This document shows positions 1-11,370 of a DNA stretch of 64,000 bases, piece after piece. The stretch comes from Primulina eburnea (taxonomy: Eukaryota > Streptophyta > Magnoliopsida > Lamiales > Gesneriaceae): positions 13,292,183 through 13,356,182 of the forward strand of contig NC_133117.1 in the NCBI RefSeq assembly GCF_022965805.1, read 5' to 3'. A program made the position numbers and the translations under genes. The notes under the pieces were generated by a model. It saw nothing but the letters and a program-made list of their open reading frames with translations, did no database searches and was not told where the DNA came from. The first letter of the stretch is position 1. Every line of letters starts with the position of its first letter.

Positions 1-960
1 CAAAATAGGGTAAAACCACCACACAACCACAACAATTTCAATATTTTTTTATGTATTATATTGGGTACATGAATGAAGAATTTGAGCATAAATTTTTAGA
101 GAAACCACTAGCATAAAAATGCAAATTCATGCCTCAATTTTAATGAGTAAGAGTTGAGAAACCAACTTTTTACCATGATTTTAGTCCACCTAACACAACA
201 TTTTCAGTATACAACCACAACAATTTAAGTATATTCCATACTCTATTGTGTACATAAATTGAGAATCTGAGCATATATTCTGAGAAGAACTACTAACAAA
301 AAAATACAAACTCATGTCTCGATTTAATGAAATAAGAGTTGGGAAATCAACTCTTTACCATGGTTTTAATCCACCTAACACAAGTCAGTAGCATAATAAT
401 TTCCAGCACAAAATAGGTTAATTCAAGCATACAATCACAATAATTTCAGTATATTTCATACACTATTGAGCACATAAATTGGGAATTTGAGCATATATTC
501 CAAAGAGAACTACTAGCATAAAAAATCAAACTCATATCTCAATTTATTGAGTAAGAGTTAGGAAACCAACTACTTACCATGATTTTAATATACCTAACAA
601 AAGTTGATATCATAATAATACTCAACACAAAATAGGTTAATTTCATCACCGAAACACAACAATTTTAGTATATATCGTACTCTATTACATATACATAAAT
701 TGAAAATTTGATTCCGAGGGAGACCACTAGCATAAAAAAGTAAACGCATATATCAATTTATTGAGTAAGAGTTGGGAAACCAACTCCTTACCATGATTTT
801 AATCTACATAACAAAAGTCAATATCATAATAATATTCAGCACAAAATAGGGTAATTTCACTATCAACCAAAATAATTTCAGTATATTTCATATTATATTA
901 GATACACAAATTGGGAGTTTGAGCATAAATTTCAAGGGAAACCTCTAACATATATTACCG
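1..960. repeat. Decayed tandem repeat, unit about 215 bp, about 5 copies
   Basis: The same run of landmarks recurs in order: AAAATAGG, a CACAACAATTT stretch, GAGCATAAATTT or GAGCATATATTC, CACTAGCATAAAAA, GAGTAAGAGTTG and TTACCATGATTTTA. The GAGCATA landmark falls near 84, 268, 488 and 920, and a shortened copy lies near 705. Steps are about 184, 220, 217 and 215 bp. Copies have diverged clearly and the second lacks its AAAATAGG part. No reading frame is preserved. This looks like an old satellite or a tandem array inside a larger element whose left part lies outside the window. Confidence 0.8.
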
Positions 961-1089
961 TGATTTTGGTCTACATAATACAAGACCATATAAAAGACAC
1001 AAAATATAATAATTCAGGCATAATATCTCGAAAATATGGTATAATTTGGTTACAAATGAGAATATAACATGAGAATTTGAGCATAAATA

Positions 1090-1690
1090 TGTCCTGAACC
1101 GTTCATAGTAGTCTAATATCTCGACGGATTTTAATTAGCGACTGTTTAATAAATCGTCGCTACAATTAGCGACGGTAGGTTCATGAGTTCCGTCGCTAAT
1201 TTTAGCGATAGTTAATTCGTGATTTTTGTCACTAATATTTTCAATAAAAAAATTATTTTTAATAATTTAATAAATCTAAAAAAACATACAATTCGAATAG
1301 GCTAACAATATTAATTATCTTAACTAACACTTAAAAAATTTACTAGAAAATTAAAGCGAAAAAATTTACCCTAAATCGAAACACTTAAAAAATTTACCAG
1401 AAAATTAAAGCGAAAAAATTTACCCTAAATCGAAACTAAAATCGTGTAAGAAGAAAAATTTTAAGTGTTGTGAAGTGGTAAAATCGTGTGGGAGAGAAGT
1501 GTGTGTGGTAAAATGGATCAAATAGCGACAGTTTTTGTTTAAACCGTCGCTATTAGCGACGGCAATAAAAACCGTCGCTATGAGCGACGGCAATACAAAC
1601 TGTCGCTATTAGCGACGGTATTAAAAACCGTCGCATTGTTAAATGTAGCGACAGTTGTATTTTTAAAACCGTCGCTAAATACGAATTTTT
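1090..1690. repeat. Array of short inverted motifs AGCGACGGT / ACCGTCGCT
   Basis: About a dozen copies of a 9-10 base motif alternate in orientation, for example AGCGACGG, a short A/T spacer, then CCGTCGCT. They are densest at 1520-1680. Such alternating motifs form many small fold-backs and resemble the subterminal repeats of CACTA transposons. The same motif appears at 38263-38277 and 41261-41295. No CACTA terminus is visible next to this copy, so its class is an inference. Between 961 and 1089 I see only A/T-rich sequence. Confidence 0.6.
1327..1434. repeat. Direct duplication of a 54-bp unit
   Basis: Two adjacent copies of a 54-bp segment start at 1327 and 1381, each beginning ACACTTAAAAAATTTAC and ending CCCTAAATCGAA. 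They differ by about one base. The duplication sits between the two clusters of GCGACGG motifs. Confidence 0.85.
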
Positions 1691-3053
1691 TTTTCACAGC
1701 TACCGTGAAATAAAGTTTTTGATTTGTGAGGGAGTGCAGTTAAAAAAATTCTGACATAGGTACTGAACACAAATTTCAGTTTTTGGATGGAGATTTTTCT
1801 CCAATTCTCCCTTTGACAAAATTGTCAATTTTCGGTAAAGTTTTTTTAATTATTATTATTATTATTTTAATAATAATTAATTAATAAATAAATAATGATT
1901 AATGTGTAATTAAGTTATATGTATAATTTAGTATACATATAGCATTTAGTTATTAATTAGTACACATTAAAAACAATTTCAAATTCAGTGCAATTTTCAA
2001 TACATGTTTAGAAATTATTTTTGCATGTTACATAGTGTCAAAATTACGAATAAGTGTTTGATTTGAACATGCAAATTTAATATTATGGTTGTATTTAATT
2101 TTATTTAAAATGCAAATTGTATTGAAAAATATTTTGGTAAATCAATATTCACATTATGTTTATATTAAATTATATTGAGTTGTTTATAATTTAAAATGAA
2201 CATATCAAGTGAGATGTGAATATAATATTTAAATTAAAATATTTCAGATATTCACAAATGAGCAAATAATCCCCACTTTATCACTACTCTGATAAAAGAG
2301 AAAAACTGATGAGGAGCCAACAGTTTTATGTAAATGTGATACTCACTTTATCACTACTCTGATTGAAGAGAAAAACTGATGTGGAATATAATTGTTCATA
2401 TGAAGTAAGAATGTGAATATAAAGTTATTTAATATGAAAATTTTGGCTTATAAAGATTCACATAAATGTGGATAATTAAGTTGAATAATAATTATAAGGT
2501 GACGTAAGAAAACATGATCTGAGGGAGTTCTTCATAGACTGGTTTAAACTGCCTTGACTAGCCACTGGTCTCCCTGATGAACATTGCTCTGTCTAGGAGT
2601 TGGGTATTTAAAGGACCTTAGCACTACCTATCTTTCCTGGGAGCACTCTTGGAAAATGTTGATTGCGAAATAATTATTATATAAACCATTAAGTAAAGCC
2701 AAAATTTTGTCCGGTGAACCGTATAATTTTAAATAATTGAGGAATAGCCACAACATCCTTAATTATGAAAAATTATGCATTAAGTGGATTTGGATCACAT
2801 AATGGACATCAATTGTAATTAATTATATAAACATAATAAAATTTACCCCACATGGATTTTTATTATATTTATATAACTAATTAGGTTAAAATATCAAATT
2901 ATATTTTTCTTGATTTACCCACAGTAGTTAAGGAAAATACATTTTGATAGTTTTCTCATAAAGTTACAAAAAAATATTATTGAATTAAAATTTTAGCCCA
3001 CAGGCAAATTTTATGTCATTAGATTTTTAAAACATGAATTACATTGGTAAAAC
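1691..3053. other. A/T-rich non-coding stretch, probably copia leader from about 2235
   Basis: No gene is visible. The part from about 2235 looks like the untranslated leader of the copia element that follows. It contains a 38-bp direct repeat starting with CACTTTATCACTACTCTGAT at 2274 and again at 2344, a step of 70 bp. I could not identify a 5' LTR matching the 3' LTR at 16487-16863, so the 5' end of that element is either truncated or too decayed to see. Confidence 0.5.
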
Positions 3054-3098
3054 ATGATATTGTCTCAAAATTTTAAGCATATGATATTTTGTGCAGTT

Positions 3099-3875
3099 AT
3101 GCAACCTGCGACTTTTTCTGATATGAAATGTGACATTCCCGATCTAAAGGGCGATAATTATAAAATTTGGAAAGAAAGAATTCTTCTTCAATTAGGGTGG
3201 ATGGATATTGATTATGCTATACGGGAAGACGAACCATCTGCTATTACTGAAAACAGCATTCCGGATGATGTTGATCTTTATGAAAAATGGGAGCGATCTA
3301 ATCGACTCTGCGTAATGTTCATAAAGACCAAAATCTCTGCTGGTATGCGTGGTTCTGTCGATCAGCATAATAATGTCAGAGAGTTACTGAAGGCTATTGA
3401 TGAACAGTTTCAGTCTTCAGATAAGGCACTTGCAAGCACCCTAATTATGGAATTCTCTTCATTAAGGCTTACTAGAGTGAGAGGTGTGCGATAGCACATA
3501 ATGAAAATGCGGGATATAGTGGCTCGATTAAAGACACTTGAAGTGGAAATATCTGAGACTTTTCTTGTGCACTACATTTTATGCACTCTTCCACAGCAAT
3601 ATGGACCCTTCAAATTTTCTTACAACACACATAAGGATAAATGGTATATAAATGAATTAATGACCATGTGTGTTCAAGAGGAAGGAAGGTTGTTGATGGA
3701 AACAAGTGATAATGTCTTTATGACTACACAAGGAAAATTTAAGAAACAAGCCAAAGTCAAGGGAAAAGGGAAAGGAATAATTCCACCCCAACCTGACATC
3801 AAGAAAGAATCCAAGTGTTTCTTCTGTAAAAAGACGGGACACATTAAGAAAGATTGCAATAAATTTAAGGACTGA
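3099..3875 (+). pseudogene. gag: Copia gag with zinc knuckle, two in-frame stops
   Basis: This is the nucleocapsid-type gag of a copia element, which packages the element RNA in cytoplasmic particles. The likely start is ATG at 3099, just after a possible acceptor TTGTGCAG. The frame is broken by TAG at 3492-3494 and TGA at 3873-3875, and it continues in phase after both. Early on there is a gag-polyprotein type block (LKGDNYKIWKERI). A lysine-rich stretch follows, and near the end a CCHC zinc knuckle CFFCKKTGHIKKDC at about 3826-3867. The second stop falls where related elements read through into the protease. Confidence 0.88.
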
Positions 3876-3923
3876 CTTGAAAAGAAAGGTATTCCTACTT
3901 CATTTGTCTGTTATGAATCTAAT

Positions 3924-5401
3924 ATGATTAATATGATTTATAACACATGGTGGATTGATTCTGGTTCCACAATCCATGTTACAAATACCTTACAGGGTAT
4001 GCAAAACCTAAGGAAGCCAATAGGAAATGAGCGGAGCATCTATTCAGGAAACAAGATGTCTTTGCATGTGGAGGCTATTGGGACTTGCTGCCTAGTGTTG
4101 AATAGTGGTTATATTTTAAAATTAGAAAAGACCTTTTACGTTCCTAGTTTTTCTAGGAATTTAATTTCAGTTTCAAAACTTGTACCTCTTGGTTATTCAT
4201 TTCAGTTTTTGAATAAATCAATAAATTTGTTTTATAAATCAAATCTTATTGGAAATGGTACAATGATTGATGGTCTTTTCTCTATTTCTTTACAAAATAA
4301 TAACACCACTATGCATGTTCAGGGAGGTATTAAAAGATGTGTTATAAATGAAGATTCTTCTATATTGTGGCACAGGAGATTGGGACACATCTCCATAGAG
4401 AGAATTAAAAGATTAGTAAATGATGTAGTACTTAGTACTTTAGATTTACTGATTTTGAAACTTGTGTGGACTGCATTAAGGGAAAGCAGACCAATAAGTC
4501 TAAAAATGGTGCCAAGAGGAGTACAGAAATATTAGAAATCACTATTTCAGATATTTGTTGTCCAGATATGGACATGCAAAGTCCGAAATACTTCATCTCT
4601 TTCATTGATGATTACTCACGATACATGTATATCTACATGCTTCATAACAAAAACGAAGCACTAGAAGCCTTTAAAGTTTTTAAGGCTGAAGTGGAGAAGC
4701 AATGTAGAAAACATATTAAGATCGTGAGAACTGATAGAGGTGGAGAATATTATGGTAGATACACTGAGAATGGACAAGCACCTGGTCCGTTTGTGAAGTT
4801 TCTCCAAGAACATGGGATTGTTGCCCAATATACTATGCCTGGTTCTCTGGACCAAAATGGTGTAGCTGAGAGGAGAAACCGAACATTATTGTACATGGTG
4901 AAGAGCATGTTAAGTAGCTCCAAACTTCCTAAATCCTTGTGGACTGAAGCTCTTAAGAAAGCTGTGTATATATTAAATCGAGTTCCAACTAAGGCTGTCC
5001 CAAAGACGCCATTTGAGTTATTTAAAGGTTGGAAACCGAGTTTTCAACATATACGCGTTTGGGGTTGTCCTTCTGAAATAAGAGTTTATAACCCACATGA
5101 AAAGAAACTGGACCCAATAACTATAAGTGGATATTTCATTGGGTATGCCGAAAAATCCAAAGGGTACAGATTCTATTGTCCATCTCACAACACTAGAATT
5201 GTGGAATCAAGAAATGTAAAATTTCTTGAGAATGATTTGATTAGTGGGAGTGATCATGACATAATTTTTGAGAACGATCACATTAATTCACACCCTCTTA
5301 TTCAAATGATAGATTGGTCGTTATCCACACCCCTCAAGACCAAATGGGTGTTAGACAACCAGTTATTGAAGTTCCACAAATTGCTGATGAAAATCCAGTA
5401 G
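3924..5401 (+). pseudogene. pol: Copia protease and integrase, frameshifted
   Basis: The protease core motif DSGSTIH lies at about 3957-3977. The integrase zinc-binding block follows, with HRRLGHISIERIKRL at about 4370-4414 and the CVDCIKGKQ element just after it. A one-base frameshift near 4435-4465 moves the reading phase before the catalytic core. The core retains the three acidic positions: the D of SDICCPDMD, the D of RTDRGGEYYG and the E of NGVAERRN. The C-terminal GKQ/GYFIGYAEKSKGYR region typical of copia integrase is present. A second frameshift near 5305 separates it from reverse transcriptase. Confidence 0.88.
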
Positions 5402-6250
5402 ATCAAGTTTTTAATGAAGAACAACAAGAAATTGTTGATGAACCAAACAACCTAAGGAGATCTACTAGAATTAGAAGATCAGCTATATCTAGTGATTATG
5501 TTGTGTATTTACAAGAATCGGACTTTAACATTGGAGCCGAAAATGATCCTGAAACGTTTTCACAAGCCATGAGTTGTAATGAGTCAAAACTATGGTTTAA
5601 TGCTATGAAAGAAGAGATGAATTCTATGGCAGTTAATGGAGTCTGGGAACTTGTTCAGTTGCATGATGGTGTAAAACCCATTGGATGTAAATGGGTCTTC
5701 AAAACAAAGAAAGACTCATTAGGCAACATTGAAAGGTATAAAGCAAGACTTGTTGCTAAAGGATTCACTCAGCAGGAAGGAATCGACTACAAGGAGACTT
5801 TTTCTCCTGTATCTAAGAAAGATTCTCTTCGTATCATTCTAGCATTAGTTGCACATTTTGACTTAGATTTACAACAAATGGATGTGAAAACAGCTTTTCT
5901 CAATGGAGAACTAGAGGAAGAGGTTTATATGAAACAACCTGAAGGATTCTTCTCTAGTAATGGTGAGCAATTGGTTTGTAAGCTTAAGAAATCTATATAT
6001 GGATTGAAACAAGCTTCCCGTCAATGGTATTTAAAATTTCATGATGTTATCTCTTCATTCGGATTCGTTGAGAACTTCATGGATCAATGTATATACCAGA
6101 AGGTCAGTGGGAGCAAGATTTGTTTCCTTATTCTATATGTGGATGATATATTACTTGTAACCAATGATAAGGGTCTGTTATATGAGGTGAAACAATTTCT
6201 CTCTAAAAACTTTGATATGAAGGATATGGGCGATGCATCTTATGTCATTG
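5314..6250 (+). pseudogene. pol: Copia reverse transcriptase, first half, cut at an insertion
   Basis: This is the copia-type reverse transcriptase. Recognisable blocks are KARLVAKGFTQQEGIDY, DVKTAFLNGELEEEVYMKQP, KSIYGLKQASRQWYLKFH and the catalytic ILYVDDILL. The frame is open from about 5314 up to DMKDMGDASYVI and is then cut at 6250 within the codon after isoleucine. The coding sequence resumes at 15365 with GIKIHRDR. The five bases CATTG are duplicated on both sides of the insertion. Confidence 0.92.
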
Positions 6251-7026
6251 TGTTGGAACTTTTAAAGTTCTCAATCTTGATTTTGATGTTAACAAAACTT
6301 TTTATTGTGTTTCTAACATTACTCAAGTGTGAAGTTGCAAACACAAGAAGCAAGCTGAAACTGAATTATGCACAAACTGAATTTCTGGCGAGCTTCGGTG
6401 TTTTGATGATATCTCTCAACTGAATTATCCAAATGACAATCCTCCAACTGTACTGATTAGAAAACTCAATTTGGAACAAATCATATTTCACGTCAGTTGG
6501 GCAAAATCGGATGTTATCATGGTCTAACTGATCGCTCAATTACCGAACTGATCACATGAAAACAGCAATCAGTTGTGTTTGAGCAGCTGCCGTATTTTGG
6601 TCATATCTCTCAGCTCGGTTATCGAAACTAAGCGATTCAGTATGCGTTGGAAAGATAAGATCTACAAATCATTCTTATAAGTCAAAGTCTGAATCGAAGC
6701 TTATGATGCTGATAAATGACGATGAAGCTACTGGTTCTGCACAAACTGAACTAGCTGATTTCAGCACACCAGCTGAACCAGTCCAACTGAACCAGCTGCT
6801 GACCTGCTGACCAACCAACTGAACTGAACCAGCAGTTGACCAAGTGAACTGAACCAGTCCGACTGAATAACCAGTTGAGTTAACCAGAGTTGACCAGTTG
6901 ACCAGAGTTGACCAGTCGGGAAAATGCCCAGCAAGCTGAATTTGACCGTTGCAATCTCGGAAACAGTACAGAAACTTTTCAAACGGTCATATTCTTGTGT
7001 CTAACGTATATATCAGTGTTGGAGCC

Positions 7027-7034
7027 TATAAATA
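7027..7034 (+). promoter_or_regulatory. TATA box of the SIRE-like LTR
   Basis: TATAAATA in the context GAGCCTATAAATACA is the obvious core promoter element of this LTR. Transcription would begin about 30 bases downstream. The LTR is split at 7676, downstream of this box. Confidence 0.6.
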
Positions 7035-7849
7035 CAATATCTTGAAGATCAAACAAGAGCTTTTGAAGGGGATTCAAAGCATGGGCAGTTAGCATGAAAA
7101 AATCAGCTAGTTGAGAGCACAAGCCCTTGTGTGAGGATACATTTGAGATGTACACTGTAACTGATATATTCCTCACACACGATCACTCACACATATACAA
7201 GAGAGTTGAAGTTCAAAGATTAGTTGAGTGAGTCTTGCACAAAGACAATAAACTTGTGTATGTAGTCTTTGCATATGAGACATTAAACAATATGCTGATT
7301 GTGAGGTGCTGCCTACAATCTTGAGTGCTAGGAGTTCTAGTTGGGTGCTGCCCTTCCGGAATGGGTTTGTACAAGGTGTTGTATAAATCAAAGTCTTCTA
7401 GTGGATCATTCCCAAGAGGAAGAAGGGGTGACGTAGGAGTGTTTGAAATCTCCGAACATCCATAAACAAATTCGTGTCTATTTGTTTATTGTATTTACTT
7501 ACCATTTTCATAGTTTTAAAGATGCATTGTTGAAGCATTTTATGTGTTCTTCAAATACCAAAATATTGTTTACCAAGTGTTTGATAAAATGCTTCAACTG
7601 AAATACTTTTACTCATTCAACTTGCATATATTTTAAATGCTTTACAAAATATTTAATCGGTTTTTACGAAGGATTATGTAATGCCCGAGAATTTAATTAG
7701 CGTAATCTGAAATGATTTGGATACGATTACCGTAATCTGAGAGTAATCTGAAATGACTTATTGAATTAGTCGCGATAAGTATAGACGGAACGGATCGGAC
7801 TAGAACACATGAGAAAGGTGTAAATGTGTGTGTGCCAAGAAAGAGCCCC

Positions 7850-8078
7850 GCGCACATGCGCTGTATGGATTGGCGCACATGCGCGGAGCTGGCCGAGGCT
7901 TACGCGCACATGCGCGAGATAATGCGCGCACATGCGCGGCAAGGCCAGTACCATCGGCGCATATGCGCGACAGAGATGGCGCATATGCGCGGAAATAATG
8001 GCGCATATGCGCGAGTAGGACTTTCGCCGAGACAGTAGGTCTCGCGCATATGCGCTAGTAGTGACCGCGCATATGCGC
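7850..8078. repeat. Nine GC-rich palindromic 12-mers GCGCA(C/T)ATGCGC in the LTR
   Basis: The motif GCGCACATGCGC or GCGCATATGCGC starts at 7850, 7873, 7904, 7926, 7957, 7979, 8001, 8044 and 8067. Start-to-start steps are 23, 31, 22, 31, 22, 22, 43 and 23 bp. These are close to whole numbers of DNA turns (2, 3, 2, 3, 2, 2, 4 and 2). The first four have a CA centre and the last five a TA centre. The surrounding LTR is A/T-rich, so the array stands out. Confidence 0.95.
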
Positions 8079-8127
8079 GAGACGTGTTGCACAAAGGTTG
8101 TGCCATTTGCTTTGCATGCACGGAAGG

Positions 8128-8131
<4 letters not shown>

Positions 8132-8172
<41 letters not shown>
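8132..8172. repeat. (AT)n microsatellite in the 5' LTR of element A
   Basis: A run of about 20 TA/AT units. The same site in the 3' LTR (13528-13544) has only about 8 units, so the tract has changed length since insertion. Confidence 0.97.
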
Positions 8173-8175
<3 letters not shown>

Positions 8176-9877
8176 CATGCAATTCTTCAGAATTGGAAGG
8201 AGAAAATCGAGGGTTTAGGGAAAAGCTTTTTTCTTTTCTTTAGAAATTGATTTACGAGCAAATCGTTTATCTGAATTGGAATCCGACTTCAGTTCTTAAC
8301 TCCTCTCGCTACGAGCTACACAAGGACGTAAGTTTTATTACGTTTAGACAAGATTTGAATTTATGATGTTGTTAGAATTGAATATGATTCGGATATGGTG
8401 TTTCTACTACCGTAGATATTGTAGAATCGAAGTCAGATTTAGAAACAGATTGTTTATGGAATTGTTATGAACTTTAGAGTTGATTTGATTGAGATTGCTA
8501 TCAGAATTATGCTGTTATTCATTGTACAGTGTACAGATACTGAGATTTATTAGGAATTCTGGTAGTGTAATTGTGATGTTAAGACTGACCGGGTTACAAG
8601 ACTGTAGTGTTATGCCGTCTAAACATCAGTTGGTACAGATTGATCAGATTCAGTATTGGTTTCTGTTATCTTGTGATAGTGTTGATGTGATCAGATTTTG
8701 TACTGAATTGGGTATTGATCAGAACATATTGTGTTTTGAGCTACACATTGATACAGTGTATTTATTCTTGTCATTTCAGATTGAAGATGGATAGACTGGA
8801 CTTCGAGACCCCTTCTTCCTCAGACGGGGAAGATAAAGGTATAATTCATGTGATATTCGGGAAAAACAACTCAATTGAGATCGCGTTGAGTTTCCCAAAA
8901 AAATCACATACTAGATTATTGTTTATATTGTTACCTGATTATGCTTTGATTATAGAATTGTATTCAAGCATGTAAGATAATTGTGATATTCAGTTATGAA
9001 TATGATTATGCTTGGTTTACGGATTGTTATTCATTGCATTTAAGATAGGAAAGTCTTGACAGTCATTGTCAGACTTCTAGACGTTCGGTGTATCTCAACT
9101 TAGGAGTAGCCATTACTCCTATTGCCAGCCGTCGATACAGCTCGGACCGAAGTCTAGGAATAAGACGTACAGTCTCCCCGAGTGGTTGGGTAGGTGACAG
9201 CCGGTGACGTCTTATTCACCCCGGGATCCCTAGAGTTATAGTTGAGTCAAGTCTAGACATGATTTGATTAGAACTGCATGCGTATATGAATTGGGTTCAT
9301 AGATTATGGAACCTATTGTTATTGCTTTCAGTCATGACAGTATGTTTCATGATTTAAATTGTTATATACATGCTTATCTGATTCGAGTTGCATGTTCAGT
9401 TAGATTAGATTTCATAGATGATGAAGTCTATTACTATTGTTAGTACTTTTATTCATGGCAGTATGTTTCATGAATTATTATGTGTATATGCATGTTTACC
9501 ATGTTTTATACTGGGATTTATTCTCACCGGAGTTATCCGGCTGTTGTCTTGTTTTGAATGTGTGCATGACAACAGGTGGGGCTGGATCAGGGTCGAGATG
9601 ACGATGAGAGAAGACGAGTTAGCGTGGTGATTCCGGACTTGTAGCAGACTTGGTTTATTACTGGAATTTAGTAACGGAACCTTAGATTTAAGTTGTACAG
9701 TATTGTACCTTTATTCTGAAATGTAGTTTTTATACAGACATGTATATTATTTAGATTCCATTACCTTCCGCAGTTATATTTTAAAAAAGAAAAATTTTTA
9801 GACCCTGTTTATCAGAACTGATAATTAAATCCCAAAGATGATAAAGAAAAGATTAGCGTCCGGGTCCCCACAACAGG

Positions 9878-9889
9878 TGGTATCAGAGC
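9878..9889 (+). promoter_or_regulatory. Primer binding site, initiator tRNA-Met, element A
   Basis: TGGTATCAGAGC begins five bases after the LTR end. It is complementary to the 3' end of plant initiator tRNA-Met and primes minus-strand DNA synthesis. Confidence 0.9.
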
Positions 9890-10338
9890 GAGGATAGTTC
9901 TTTCAGAGCTATAGATTCCTTAGCGATGGATATCATAGAAGTTAGTTCCTTTAGAGGTTTGATCTTTTAGCTATAGATCTTTTAGCGATAGATCTTTTAG
10001 ATTGAGATAGTCAGAGTTGATAGATCTTTTAGACTGACTTAGATTAAGATAGAAGAGAATGAGCGGGGTAGAGGAATTTTCTTTCCTTGCATGTTTGTGC
10101 TAGCATGAGATTGATTTTCATGTTGATTGACATTGTGATGCTAGCATGAGACTATATGTTACTGCTTTAGGATACATGCTTACCTGATTATATGATTTGA
10201 ATTGGTATTATGTATTCTTAAATATGAATCAGATCGGATTCATGCAGTAAGATGATCATGATCAGAAAAGATTGGCACAGATTTGTATTATTGGGTTACT
10301 AATGTTTGTGGTAATCAGATGTACTTCCCAGAAGGATT

Positions 10339-11370
10339 TTGGAAACAGGCAGTACTTCGTATAAGCAGCCATATATACCAGAACCGCAGATAGATGCGTC
10401 AGCGACTCCGATGGAAACCAAGTTGGCAGAATTTCAGTTATTACAGCCGCCGATTCTGAGTGGTATTGAGACATCTGAAGAATGTCAGAACTGGTTTGAT
10501 GATATGGAGATACTGATAGGGTTACTTGATTGTACAGATCAGCAGAGGGTTAAATTGGTAAGTTATCAGTTACGAGAGGCTGCCAGGAATTGGTGGATTA
10601 CGATCAAAAGTATATTAGACCTACGGGGTACGGTGATCACGTGGGAAGTATTTACAACTGAATTCTATCAACGATTTTTCTCAGTGTCTTATAGAGAGGA
10701 CAAAAGAGCGGAATTTGAGAATTTGAGACAAGGTCAAATGAATGTTGAAGACTATGTTGCCAAATTCTCTACGCTACTGCATTTTGCTCCTCAGTTGGCT
10801 GGGAATGAAGAAGCTGTAATGAATCAGTTCGTCAGAGGATTGAATTCAGAGATAGTAGCATTGATGAATGTACAGAAACCTTATCATTTTGCTGGTGTCT
10901 TAAGTAAAGCGAAGAGAGCGGAGGCCAGTCTGACTAGACAATTGAGAAGGTTGTGTATGCAGCAACCTCAGACACAGCAATCCCCTCGCCGATTTGATCG
11001 TGGCAGTACAAGTGGAAAGGAAGAGTTACTGAAAGCTCGGAAGCAACCGTTCAAGAGATTTGGAAGTGGTTCCTCTAGCTCTAGTGGATCCAGTTCGCAT
11101 TATACGGGAGTGTATTGCAGGAATTGTGGAGGGAGACACTCCACAGAGCAATGCCAATGAGTGCTTGGTAGATGCAATAATTGTAGACAGCATGGGCATT
11201 TTGCTAGAGTGTGTACTCAGAAGGGTTCCCAAAGATTCCAGGGAGCAGGACCATCGGGTGGCAATGCATGAAAAACAGACCCCGTAGTTACAACAGGTAC
11301 CATTCTTTATGATTATATTGCATACGTATCGATATATACTAATGCATTCTTTATGAGTATCTGTGAATGA
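10339..11370 (+). pseudogene. gag: Gypsy element A gag with protease vestige
   Basis: This is a gypsy capsid/nucleocapsid frame with the usual blocks: WFDDMEILIGLL, REAARNWW, FYQRFFSVSYREDKR, LRQGQMNVEDYVAKFSTL and FVRGLNSEIVALM. A partial zinc motif CRNCGGRHSTEQC comes first, then a second knuckle CNNCRQHGHFARVC. The frame lacks an ATG at the expected position (the equivalent codon reads GTA). TGA stops occur at 11158-11160 and near 11269. In the same phase the sequence TTGTILYDYIAY marks where a protease should be, but its catalytic Asp-Ser/Thr-Gly is replaced by YTNAF. Element B shows the same loss. Confidence 0.85.

Larger units (their letters stand above)
7677..9872 (+). repeat. 5' LTR of gypsy element A
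   Basis: The LTR starts TGTAATGCCCGAG and ends GGGTCCCCACA. The TG and CA ends are confirmed by the adjacent GATTA duplication and by the start of the primer site five bases downstream. It contains a GC-rich palindrome array and an (AT)n tract. Short open frames in it are not conserved proteins. Confidence 0.94.

Noticed and set aside
1691..3053. 5' LTR of the first copia element
   Set aside because: I found no stretch matching the 3' LTR remnant at 16487-16863, so I did not call one.
7850..8078. CRISPR-like array of palindromic repeats
   Set aside because: Motifs are 12 bp with spacers of 10-31 bp that are themselves repeated. They lie inside plant LTRs and no cas genes are present.
7826..8243. 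Several open frames on both strands across the palindrome array of element A (repeated Cys-Ala-His-Met or Ala-Tyr-Ala patterns)
   Set aside because: They are by-products of a repeated GC-rich palindrome in all six frames, with no start context and no known motif.
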